NCBI RefSeq assembly: GCF_032362555.1 | Contig: NC_083513.1 | Location: 5,456,001-5,520,000, forward strand | Reading direction: 5' to 3' | Origin: Amyelois transitella | Lineage: Eukaryota > Arthropoda > Insecta > Lepidoptera > Pyralidae | Length of the DNA: 64,000 bases | In this document: positions 36,936 to 48,128 of the stretch, one piece after another | How positions within the stretch are numbered: position 1 is the first letter of the stretch | Layout of the letters: each line of letters begins with the position of its first letter | Program-made: the position numbers and the translations under genes | Notes under the pieces: generated by a model | Told to the model about the DNA's origin: nothing | Database searches by the model: none | What the model saw: the letters and a program-made list of their open reading frames with translations, nothing else

Positions 36936-38344
36936 TGATGTAGCACAAAAACACATTGCCATCACCTATGCACCTAATTTGGTTTTAGAGTTAACTTGAG
37001 AATAATTAAACTGAGATTTTATACTATAACCTTTTTTGTTTTGAAAACTAAAACTATGCTGGGTAAAATGTACATTAGCATTATTTATACCGAATACTTC
37101 TTAAGTAAATAACTTTTTTTAAACACTGTTACGCGCATTACTTTAATACATACAAGAAATAAAAGAAAACCAGCCCTTTCGTTCTAAAATTATCTTTGCA
37201 CTCAGATAAGAAAGTACGCAATCCTAAATCAAGATAATTAAAAATTATATTGTATTTGAACGGTCTATTTGAACTGTGAGCTTCCTTTGTCATTCCGTAC
37301 AAATAAATAATTACAGAAACCAGGCTTACTTCGTCTTGAAGAGGAAGCTTAGAATCTGAATTAACCCTTGCATATTAATGATAAGAAGAAGCAAATATAT
37401 ACAAAGCTAGCTCACATTTCTACTTCATTAGACAGCTTTACAGAGATTATTTTCGTCGGTACGGGTGAAGAGCTGAAATTGGACTTGTAGGTAAGTTGGT
37501 AGGTTATAGGTTGTTGTAGTATGAAAGATATCTTATCAGTATTATCCAAATTCCTAGAGAAACGAGAACTTAAATGGCTGTGGACAAAATCTAGTTTAAT
37601 ATCGCATTTGCGTGCAGTCCTAGACGCTGCTGCAAAGCGATGCTGTCTTTTAATGTAAACACAAATAAGGTATAATAAACTACATACAAGTAAAAGTAGG
37701 CAATGTCTTTTAATTTGTTTGTCAAGTTTAATGAGGCAGCGACATACAATGACTTAAGAGAAGTTTTTCTTCCCCTAACAGCAATTTAGAGCTACTAATG
37801 GTGCTGTATTAGAGCCATGCTTATGAGTTTCATTAGTACCGAAGCCGCGAGCGATTCATATAAGAACGTGCCTTTATTAAAAGAGACGTGATTGCTTTGG
37901 GAATGACTTGATAAACGAAAGGTGAGGACGGCATTGTTCTCTAGTCAAAGCTATTTTTCATGGTACCATTCGGCGTCTGAAGTTACAACTACAGTAATGT
38001 TAGCAGTATTTTTAATATAAAAATGCCACCACAATGGATTTCCTCGGATAATACCTAATGCTTGTATGACAAAGAGGGCTTATTGGCTTATCAGCAGCAT
38101 ATTTTTCTAAATTTTCCTCATTTAAAAGTAGGTATTAATTTCGTATTGATTTTCTTATTTGAGAAAATCTTTCTTATAAAGCTTTGTGAAAGTCACTCAA
38201 AGGGGTTCCATGAATTGCACGAGAAAGAGATTTTTCATCGCTTTTTCATCTTTCCTTGGAAAAATGGCGGAAATTAAACCTATATAATTTTTTCCATTTC
38301 ATCCATACCAAACCTATGACATTGCCATTTTATTTGAAGACTTT
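36936..38344. other. Intergenic, no gene recognised
   Basis: AT-rich. GGTAAGTTGGTAGGTTATAGG near 37490 and CTAG near 37596 weakly suggest a decayed Helitron. CCGAAGCCGCGAGCG at 37840 could be another Helitron 3' remnant. Neither has proper ends. Confidence 0.3.
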
Positions 38345-38356
38345 TGCAATATTGTA

Positions 38357-38446
38357 CATACATACATACATATAATCACGTCTATATCCCTTGCGGGGTA
38401 GACAGAGCCAACAGTCCTGAGCGGACTGATAGGCCACGTTCAGCTA
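38357..38446 (-). mobile_element. 90-bp 5'-truncated SINE with perfect target-site duplication
   Basis: Only the last 90 bases of the SINE are present (TATG tail, terminal hairpin, TTGGCTCTGTC). It is flanked by TGCAATATTGTA at 38345-38356 and 38447-38458, a perfect 12-bp duplication. Confidence 0.88.
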
Positions 38447-38499
38447 TGCAATATTGTAATTCATATATTATTATTTTCAAAGTAATACATTAGTTTAAA

Positions 38500-38735
38500 T
38501 AATAAGCGATGCTCTTACGGTGAAGAAATACATCGTGAGGAAACCTCCAGAGATCCAATACAGGTATAGTTTCCGCTGCAAATACTGAAAAGGTCAGATG
38601 GGATCCTTCGTATATAATCTAACTCTGGGTGAGTTAGTAGTAATCCAGAATCCATGGTCAAAAGAATACCCCGGGTTTCTCTCCAGAGTGGTAACAATGC
38701 CACCGGGACTAAACCCAAGAGGATGACGAAAAAGT
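38500..38735 (+). repeat. Copy of unclassified 'GTGAGGAAACCTG' family
   Basis: GATGCTCTTACGGTGAAG, CATCGTGAGGAAACCTCC, AAAAGGTCAGATGGGATCC, ATCCAGAATCCATGGTCAAA and CTCTCCAGAGTGGTAA occur in the family order. A second copy follows about 100 bp downstream in the same orientation. Confidence 0.65.
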
Positions 38736-38834
38736 CATTTTTGTGAGTGGTGCCTGATTAAAAAAATTGTGATACGTATTGACGGCATAAATTCAAATCC
38801 TAAATGGGACATATACCAATTGTTCCATTTTTTA

Positions 38835-39105
38835 AGTTATGTACATTAGTTTGAGTGCTTACCTATACATTGATGGAGAGGGAAAACATTATGAGGAAAA
38901 GGGCGCTTTCAGAATTTCAATTGGATGTGAGTCCGTGATGTTATTTGGTTTAAGTTCCCCTGTAAAGGTTGCGGAGATCAGACGGGAACCGCTAGGAATA
39001 AAAATCTGACTTATACAATCCAGGGTTAAGGTCAAAAGCAACCCGAGCTTTTCTCCAGAGAGGTGATGATGTAAACGAGACTTAACCAACCAGGAGAAAG
39101 AAGAA
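38835..39105 (+). repeat. Copy of unclassified 'GTGAGGAAACCTG' family
   Basis: TACATTAGTTTGAGTGCTTA, GAGAGGGAAAACATTATGAG, GTTGCGGAGATCAGACGGGA, CTTTTCTCCAGAGAGGTGAT and ACCAGGAGAAAGAAG occur in the family order. Together with the preceding copy it forms a direct pair. Confidence 0.65.
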
Positions 39106-40459
39106 ATTCATAGACCCCCGAGCCTTAAAGTTGAGAATGCCAAAGCGAAAGGAAAAAGCTATTTCGAGCGAGACAGAACGGCGCCGAAAATCTGTGCCGA
39201 AAGTCATACCTCTCACACTTGAGCACAAAAACAAGGGGCAACAAGAACGATTAATAAACGTAACGCAAGCTTACATAAAAAAATAAAAAAGTGAATGCAA
39301 AAGAAGTTGGTTTTCCTGCGCTTGCCGTAATTTATGTATGACGGCGCAAATGCCAATTTATAGCTGACTAATGGCTCCGACACCGTTTGCAGATCTGCAA
39401 ATGGGCTAGTCGAATACGAAGAGAAATGGTTTGAGACGTGAGCTAAATGTATTTATAATTTATTCTACGGTTTGGTTTATCTATTAGCAAATCGGCAGCG
39501 TAACGCCGGTTGATGCTGCTTAAATACCATTATTTTGTGTTTTCCCTTATCTCATTACTTTTATGAGTACTCATTTTTTTTGATGAGTATTTACGACTAT
39601 CCTGTGCCGTGGGTAATATATATAGGCTACCATATATACAGCAAATGTCCGAAAACTATTGAAATGAAATAAAATTTAAAGAATTCTCTCAATTTCTTCT
39701 AATTCTCTCAATATCCCAGGGAACAAAAAAGAATCGTCAAAACTTACTGGGCACATAATCACGTAACAACAATACAAAAAATAGAAGTGTAAAGTCAATT
39801 TGAGATTTAATGGAAATTTAAACAAATATGTTTACATTCTGTGGTTTTGGCTTTTTAACTTAATTTACGTAAGTACATTTTCTTATAAGGAATTTAAGGT
39901 TCATATAATTTGCCATTAAAGAATAAATAAATGAATAACTCCATAACATCGACTTAAATAAAACATCTTTAGGTGAATAAACAAGTAGGTAGGTATATCT
40001 GCTTATTCATTTAAAGATGAGAGAGAGTTACCTATTCATGTATTTTATTTCCTCACAAATCTGAGCGCAGCAAATGAAGTGAACTCGGACAATCAGTTTG
40101 ATCAAATATTTAGCTAGGAACATCTCAATTTTTTAAAATACCACAAACAAGGAAAACATTCTCTTGGAAAATTTGTTTGCCAACGAACCCAGATTACGGC
40201 CAGTATTTATCTTCAAGATAGCTAAAGTCAAGAAGCAATTTACCCGCCAAAATGAAGTTTCGAATTTTAATACAGTCCTTCGCGGGCACGATACGATTCA
40301 GCCCTTTGAACAAACCGTCGATTAAATACAAATTGCTTGCTGAAAATTTTACTTTAATGCCTTTAAATTTACATTGCTTATAATAAACAAAACTCATCAT
40401 TGGTAACATTATATTTTAAAAACTGTATTTTTTTGACAGCGTAAATGTTATGAAGGCAA
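39106..40459. other. Intergenic, nothing recognised
   Basis: AT-rich; no coding frame or repeat that I can name. Confidence 0.4.
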
Positions 40460-40830
40460 TCAATACATATAATAAAACAGTAAAAAAGTTATGTCTGTCA
40501 TTGAGTATATTTTCAAAAAATAACTTATGACGATGAAGAAATAGTAACCGAGCATGAATTTGAAAAAAAAAGTTTGTCTGTTTGTATGTTTGTTTGTACA
40601 CGCTAATCTCCGGAACTACTGAACGGCTTTAAATGAAACTTTTTTGTTGTATAGCTCTTATGCCTGGCCAACATATACATAAAGTATAATTTATTTTGGA
40701 ATCTGATACAGCTGATATCGAACCGTAACAAATCAGTTAGACTATAGGAAATATCGAAATGACGTTTTTGATTGACTATTCTCTGAATCTCAACGGGTGC
40801 ATGACATGAATTAGGAACAAAATACTTTCA
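40460..40830 (+). mobile_element. Helitron 5' fragment
   Basis: TCAATACATATAATAAAACA, then GTTTGTCTGTTTGTATGTTT and CTGAACGGCTTTAAATGAAA, match the left arms at 18911 and 33796. No CTAG terminus was found, so the right boundary is a guess. Confidence 0.5.
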
Positions 40831-42572
40831 GCCAATACTATATGCTATATGCTATATGTCAATACTATATGCTAATAGCTACCTGAATTTGTCTTTCCCA
40901 CAATGCATAGAATAAAATACAATTCCCTTAATCGGTGTGACCAGTATTTTCTTTGCTGACGTGAGTAGTGTGAGTACCCCGAAGTATTACAATGGCGGAA
41001 CAATGAGTCGTTTAATCTAACTTTCTTTCTCGTGCAAACAGAAAGAAAAACCACACCCACACACGAGATGGGACGTACAGTAATTAATTAAAGAAAATCT
41101 CTTTATTGTGATTGTGAACTTTGTTTATTCTGACATAGTCTTTGTTTCAAATCGCTAATAAGTATTTAAAACACAACTTAGACTTCACTGTATTTGATTT
41201 TTTTTTAATGAATCCCCCATTAAATTTTATTTTACTAGGTACCTGTTTACATACATCCATGCTTCCTGCTGATCTGGTAGCGAAAAACACATAGTGTGTG
41301 CTAGCTGCTTCTTTTTCCTTGCGAAAGTTTAATAAATTTCGGACTCTTTGGCGTTGGACTAGCAACCTGTCACTATTATATACGAGTTTCAAAAATGTCT
41401 TACTTAAATTTAAAATAATAATGTAAATTAAGTGCTTTTAAGGCCGCATAAATTGATTTAGCTTAATTCGTACTTTCGATATTTTTGTGTACCTAAACTA
41501 AAAACATTTTCCTATATAATAAGTACGTGTTCGATTAATCAATGTACTTAACATAATATGTACTTATTACTTTATATCACAGGATTGATATATTTTAAAT
41601 TTATAATACTGGGGCCTAACGTTAATTCTTAAAAGCAATTAGTTTACTATAAAACTTTAAAAGCCTCGTATTTAAATTAAAAAATACGTTTTAGTTCGAA
41701 CAACCAATTCCGCCTGCAAACGATTATCGCAAAAATGCAGCTCTAAAACTATGCTTTGTAAAACTGCAGCCTCACGCCAAAGCAAACTGTTTTAACTTCA
41801 GTTTCAGATAGTCCAACTACGAGATACTACGTTATGTAGATTACGAAGTTTATGATGGAGGTCGAGATTAACCTTCGATAAATTTATTCTCATGTTTCGT
41901 CTGAAAACTTTGGGCCTTTGATTTAAAACACTTTTCGTGTTCTGTAACATGCGATCTGAATAATTGAAGAACTAGAAATATAATGGATGGTTCAAATCAA
42001 ATTCAGAGCCCTGAGCAAGGACAAGTTTAGTTCGTATCAAAAACAAGTACTACAAATTATGAGACTATTATTATTAGCATAAAAATTATATACTCCGCTT
42101 AGGAATTACTTCAAGAAACAAACTGACAAGTGAGTGACACCGATAATAGAACCTGGGACTTACCACTGGGCGACAGAGTCAGACAACATTCTTCTTTTTC
42201 ATAAATCTAATACATAGTTCAAAATTTAATTAAGAAAACTTTAAACCATATAGGTATAAACAAAATCTAATATCCAATCAACAGTATTCCACGAATCAGT
42301 AATCAATTCTCGACGATTAGAAATCACAAAGCATAAACCTTTGAAATTTCGCGGCAGACCATGACATGCGATGGAAAAAACTTCACGGCTAATCAATAAA
42401 CGCCATCCGGAAATTGCTTCATAGCTGCTGCAGCCATTTTTCCAGGCGCCTGCAATACGTGTTGCTGTGAAGTGCAATCGATCACCAGTGGCCAGTGCGT
42501 TGTTGCTCTCCTAGACATTTTTCAATTATTTTTTGCGAATTATAGACCTACGTCCTGGTGAGTGAAATGGTC
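40831..42572. other. Intergenic, nothing recognised
   Basis: A small ATGCTATAT tandem repeat lies at 40840-40880; otherwise AT-rich sequence without supported features. Confidence 0.4.
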
Positions 42573-42715
42573 AGGTCAGAAGAGGCCGGAAAAAGGCCAG
42601 GTCAGAAGAAGTATAAAACTATGAAACCCCCCGAGCTGGCGGCGTGAAGAGCGAGTTAGGAGTGTGGACGAAGCATAGAGTATGCAGCGTCATGTCGGAC
42701 AAAGTAGGCTCTGCT
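42573..42715 (+). repeat. RTE-like LINE internal fragment
   Basis: GGCCAGGTCAGAAGAAGTAT, CCCCGAGCTGGCGGCGTGAA and AGTGTGGACGAAGCATAGAG match the C-terminal coding part of the LINE at 61.5 kb. A partial internal duplication (GGTCAGAAGA twice) is present. Confidence 0.6.
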
Positions 42716-45579
42716 TAACCCTAATTATGCGAAAATTTAACCCCCAAAAAACTACATGCACTAGCATGGCATGCATGACGCCGTTTTTATCGCACGATTA
42801 ACAATCGCTGTTTCGTTTAATATGACGGAAACAGGTCAACGATACTTTATCGCAGGTCTCACCACTACGTTATGATCTTCATCACGTTTCCACATCTTTC
42901 CTCAAATAGGATTTCTAGATATAAATATTTCGAAAATCCGAATTTTCGATGCAGTATGGACCGCCGAAACACCAGTAAGTTCACTTGTCATTGACAGATG
43001 CAGCTGCATCGTGATCGTTACATCGGCCTTCCATCAGTAACGACTCTTTTAACGAGGTCATCCTAAAGACTTTGCCACACTAACATCTTTTTTGGTAAAA
43101 AGCCAGGTATAAATATTTTAACACTGTAAATTTAAAAACGGTTTTTGTAAGTATATTTACAAAGTAAATAGGCGGATAATAACGACTTTATTTCGAAATT
43201 ACTTACTTTAAAAGAAACCCATGTATTTTAATTAACTCTGCAAGAGGTCTCTAAGATTTATTTACCTCTGTAATTTATACAACTGTTCAAACTTCTTTTA
43301 TAAATAGTAGTTACAATTTCCTGCAGAGGCCTGCTATAAAAACACCAGTATGCCAAAGACCTTACAAACGGTTAGTCTTATTTTCCAAACTGCTGACTGG
43401 ATCAATCTCCGTTCAATTAAACCGGTCATTTAATGGTAGCAGCACCTCGTACTGAAACTTTATAAAGTCTCTGAAACGTTAAAATTAATTGCTGGTACAT
43501 TTGTAAAAATAATTGATAAAATAAATTCAGATGACAGAGAAATTTCACATTAACATTTATCTACGTTTCTTTTTATAGTACAACATCAATGCATATTATT
43601 TACACTTTAAAGAAAGTACCTTACGAATATCTCTCGTTTGTAAAGGTAGATATTTTCTACAGATATTAGCAAACGAGATTAGTAAATCCTAATGGACTAC
43701 ACATTTTACCATAACATCCATTTTGAAGGAAGAAAACATTTTTGTGACAAAACCTTTCAAAGTAATCACAAAGATTTTTGCTATTATGACGCCATTTGTA
43801 TTAAATGGAAATCCGTCTTTACTCGTTACAAAATAAATGCGAACAATACGACGCCCAAGGGACGCGAGTTTTTAACTTTTTACGTTACACCATTCAATTT
43901 TTGCCAGACCGCTGGTTATGCTAATGTTCTGGATCCTAATAGAATTTTGAATGGCTTGAATTTAATATTATAGAAAAATATCTTATGCTTGCCATTACGT
44001 CTTAATTTGTTTTATTTTCTTAGTACTAGATGCCCACCTAGTAGCCGTTACAGTGGCCTCTAATATGGGAAAAATAATATGTTTAAAAAAATCCCCTACT
44101 AAGCTATGTCCCAAGGGCACAAACCTAGGATGTGCTCGCAGTAGACACGAAGCGACTTCCGTCGGATCTCTGCAACTATGCAGGGATAACTTAATCTAAT
44201 TTTCGTACATAATCCAAAAAATATTCATTGATACTGCAAAGGTGTTTTTTATGGTCGAATACTGGTTAATCTGTACTGTAAAACGGGTTGGCACGCTTTT
44301 TTAAGCGTTTTTATAATACCAATTAACCAGAACCACCTTGCCCCTATTTAACTGAATTGGATTTAAATAAATTGACATGTAAATAATCTTTGTTTATTTT
44401 TACACAATCATGATCACAGCTCCACGGCGACAAAATGGATTTGAATAAAATTTCGGGTGAAAGTAATGTGTTGCGCAGAGTAACAAATGAGGTAATTTTT
44501 AACCTGGAAACCAGGCATTTCTCCCGGGACCGCACCTTGAATGAACCAAATAAAACTTATAGGTTATAGGAAGGAGAGACACTGAGATATTTTTCATTGT
44601 TCATTCCATACTCAACATTTGCTTTTAAATCTTGCGTATTTTTGTGTCAAATATTAATTTGTATAGGGTTCGTAGCCCAATTACAAAAGCGAAACCCTTA
44701 AAAATTCGTCATATTCATCGGTGTGTTAAGTTCATTTCATTTTGTACTTTATAAGATTACATTTGGCAGCTACTAGCGGTGTATTGTAGGGTAAATGTAC
44801 TATGACTAAGTTCCCGTTTCACGTCAGTTTTGTCAACTGGGGCGTTATCTTCACCAACTACGGATGTGAGGCGTTAAGCAGTATGTTTAAAAATGCAAAG
44901 TGGACCTCCCACGACATGCATTGCAAGTCTCGCCGGTTCCTGATAAACATCCCCGGGCGTCAGGCTTTTGTTTACGATCTACGCGCCATGTGATTCAGTG
45001 TCGTGTTAGAAACTTCCCTAAAAATGCGAGGAAAGTATTTTAACTTTAACATATATTTTGTTTCATCAATCTCAATTATATACCTACAAAAGGACACTCG
45101 TCGACCGATTGCATAACATATGAAAACACAGCCCAAACCGCTGGGACTTAAAATTTATGGGAAGATGCTCGCGCTCTTTCTTTTCGTCCTGGTATAAGCC
45201 CCACTTTTCTGTAGAGGAGTCCTATATGCACATTTTGACCACCATCCTGGATTGGGTAAGTCAGGTTTTCACACGAAGCGACTCCCGTCTGACCTTTGCA
45301 GAGGAATTTAACTCTTCAGAAATATTCCACTTTCAAATTAAATTGAGAAATGAATAATTCAAACATGAAAGCTCCATACTTTGCTCACTTTTGGCTTCTT
45401 TATTCGTTCATTAAATTAGGAAAGTTGAGTTTTGCTTTAATTAGTTGCTGCTCACTAATTAAATGCTGTTCAAGTAGATTTATTTTTTCTCAGGCCTCAA
45501 CTTTAGGGCTAGATACCCATGCTTGTCACGGTGGCGGCGGTGGCATCCACTCAAACCACTTCATGTAGTGGAAAGACAG
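42716..45579. other. Intergenic with two repeat fragments, no gene recognised
   Basis: Fragments of the 'GTGAGGAAACCTG' family in minus orientation lie at about 44130-44210 (GACACGAAGCGACTTCCGTC) and 45205-45320 (GATTGGGTAAGTCAGG, GAAGCGACTCCCGTCTGACC). TATAGGGTTCGTAGCCC at 44663 is a scrap of the repeat at 47740. The open frame 43692-43973 has no motif and is not supported. Confidence 0.4.
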
Positions 45580-45890
45580 CTGTGAGTAGTAAGAAAGAAG
45601 AGTTTGAAGATGAGTTTGAGTTAGGAGAGGCATGTATCACAAGACGTTCAGTCAAACTTGAAAGTTTCTGGAAATCCGTAGGGTCAGCCCAGGATAAATC
45701 TTTTACAAAATCTCGATCATGATCCAGAAGCCAGGAACAAAAGAAAGTGTGCTTGAAATATGGAACGAGTATTTTGAAAGTTTCTTTGAATGAAGAAGAA
45801 AAACACATTTTCGTCCTTTCTAATGGATATGAGAGTATTTGAAGGCAAAATTGAAATATACGAAATTGTAGAAGCACTTAAGCTATAATT
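45580..45890 (+). pseudogene. RTE-like LINE fragment, N-terminal side of the RT domain
   Basis: The frame with FEDEF, then LESFWKSVGSAQDKSFTK, aligns with DFQSNLKVFWKSVRSARGNT of the intact LINE ORF. Further on, WNEYFESFFE-like, EGKIEIYEIVEALK-like blocks appear across frameshifts and stops. It comes from a relative of the 61.5-kb LINE rather than a recent copy. Confidence 0.7.
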
Positions 45891-47501
45891 AAGTTGTAAT
45901 TACTACATTTGATTTTGCACTTGCAGTGGTTTTTTTTTGTTCTTTGTCTCAAACCTCATCGTGTACCTTCTTGTTTAGTTATAGATATGTAAATAGCAAT
46001 GTATTACCTACTATTTGAAAATTCTTTGATTACACAGACCCTAGTAGTTACTTAGTTCGTCCTATGAGCGAAGATGGTAAAAGAAAATGGAAAAATGTGG
46101 CTTCTTTGAAAGTATTAAAGAAAAATTTATCAAAAGCATGTTGAAACATAAAATGAACTTTAATTACTTAGTAGTTGCTAAAAGTTTCGAAAGTTGGCAA
46201 AGAAGCAATGAGCTTATAGAAGTATCGAGGGAAGTTTTCTCTGAGTAAAAGTGGGACTTGCGATCTTCGTATTGATGATACTCGTAGAAGCTATGAACTA
46301 TAAGACTTGCTCTTTGAATACGTTTCACTGAAGTTAATAATAAGTTTTAATTTGGAATTATAAGACCGTAATAATTTTAAATATAAATCTAAAAAGTAAA
46401 TTAATAATTATATCTAAAAGTGTGTTCTTTGTTCTCTCTTTTTTTACTAAAGTGTAAATGGAGCAACTCTATTTAAACGTGTCTTCACAAATTCATACTA
46501 CATTATTATTTTTATGGATAGAATATTGTGATCATCGATAGGAAACCTTACAAATTGCAATAGGTACACATATCTTTTGGACACTGTTGTTTGTAATAAG
46601 CTATAATTTTCCTCAGGTCTAGTGACTATTCAATTCAGAAATCGAAATTTAATTATAAGTTTTGAGAGTAAAAGCCGTGAGCTCAAGGTATGCGCTTTGG
46701 CATCTAAATTAATCCATGATTTGAGATATGGTTTGATAAAGCCGACATGCGCTTAGATGGGTATATGTATTTAGAATAAGTATCTACTTGTTCATGTACT
46801 GAATTAAATAGGGTAGGTACACCTAACAGTCTCAACTTATCTAAGTTTATCATTTAGATACTGGAATAATTGTATTTTGTATGAAATAGCTACTTAAAGG
46901 AAAATCAAACACAATATTTTAAAATTTATTTTATCCACCATCACAGCAGGCAGCTCAAACCTTGAGCCTAATCAAATAAGTCGTTGAAAGTTAAAATTGA
47001 GCAGAGTGAGAATCTCCTCGGCACTGAATTATTCAACAATTTCAGAAGTGGCTGGAAGGTTTGCATTGAAGGAATAGGTACCTATTAAGTATCGATAATG
47101 GCACATACATGAAAACAATATTAAAGTTGATTATTAATATGTATTGTTAAAGTTCTCCTGTATATATTTTTTTACACTTGCATGAATAATACATAGTGCA
47201 TGGGTTGTCCCGCCAGTTACAAGAAGCTTCGATGTAGTAGTTTGAAAATGAACCTGCTGTTTCTACCATAGAATTATACCGATTTCTATAGTTACGCTGG
47301 GTGTGATTATTTCTCATAAACATGAAAAAAAACACGATATATTTCTATTTTTTATTCCAATAAGTAAAACGACCGACTACAACATTCTTTGTATCGGCCT
47401 GGCTCCATACTTCTGGCAGGTAACGCCAATTTATCTGCCTGGAATTTTAAGTAAACACATTTAATATCCATAAAACAGATTTGAATCGATAATAAAAATT
47501 C
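45891..47501. other. Intergenic, nothing recognised
   Basis: AT-rich without supported features. Confidence 0.4.
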
Positions 47502-47529
47502 TAGAAGCACGTTACGTAACGTGCTTCTA
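47502..47529. repeat. 28-bp perfect palindrome with TTACGTAA core
   Basis: TAGAAGCACGTTAC is followed directly by its exact reverse complement, with no spacer. The centre TTACGTAA matches the core bound by PAR-bZIP factors such as vrille/Pdp1. It lies downstream of the secreted-protein gene. Any role is speculative. Confidence 0.75.
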
Positions 47530-47739
47530 ATGAATAAGGAGTAAGTTGTACAGAAGTAGAAGGACACTAAAGAGATTTCGTAGGGAGTCAAGAATGATAC
47601 ACTTTTAAAAGGATAGAGAATGCAAACGCCCAGCAACGCACGACTCTTATTATTCGGCTCGCATTATCGGCACACAAGATTTTTAGAAAAGGTGATCAGA
47701 TGGTGGTAATATATATTTAAAACCGGTTAAGTGAGTGTC

Positions 47740-48022
47740 GGTCTTGCGCACGAAGGGTTCCGTACTATTTCCTATCTATAAAAAAAAATCGTTTGTTGTT
47801 TGAGAGCCCCTCCATCTCTATGGGGGCTCTTAATAATTTCATCTTTTTATTTTTATTTGTTGTTATAGCGGCAACGGAAATTCATAATTTGTGAAAATTT
47901 CAGCTTTCTATCTAACGCGGTTTATGAGATACTGCTTGTTGATAGACGGCACGGTCGGACAGACAGACAGCGGAGACTTAGTAATAGGGTCCCGTTTTCA
48001 CCTTTTAGGTGCAGAACCCTAA
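47740..48022. repeat. Interspersed repeat with inverted GGGTTCCGTAC-like ends
   Basis: Begins GAAGGGTTCCGTAC and ends GGTGCAGAACCCTA, imperfect inverted ends. The body includes GGTCGGACAGACAGACAG, CTTAGTAATAGGGTCCCG and a hairpin of GAGCCCC/GGGGCTC. I recognise it as a widespread lepidopteran repeat but cannot classify it. Confidence 0.55.
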
Positions 48023-48032
48023 AAACAGATAG

Positions 48033-48124
48033 ACCGTATAAGCCTATAAACAGTCAGAGTAAAACTCAATTTTACTTAAGAGAAAAATTGAGTTTTTCTC
48101 TGACTGTTTATAGGGTTATACGGT
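48033..48124. repeat. ~40-bp-arm inverted repeat (hairpin)
   Basis: The arms 48033-48074 and 48083-48124 pair over about 40 bases with few mismatches (ACCGTATAA...CTATAAACAGTCAGAG and its complement), with an 8-base loop. On the minus strand it starts five bases after the putative stop codon of the secreted-protein gene. Confidence 0.85.
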
Positions 48125-48128
48125 AATT

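Noticed and set aside
38345..38458. Direct repeats around a short spacer, considered as CRISPR-like
   Set aside because: Only two copies, explained as a target-site duplication flanking a truncated SINE; a nuclear insect genome has no CRISPR arrays.
43692..43973. 93-codon plus-strand open frame
   Set aside because: No recognisable motif, no splice partners, low-complexity AT-rich composition; consistent with chance.
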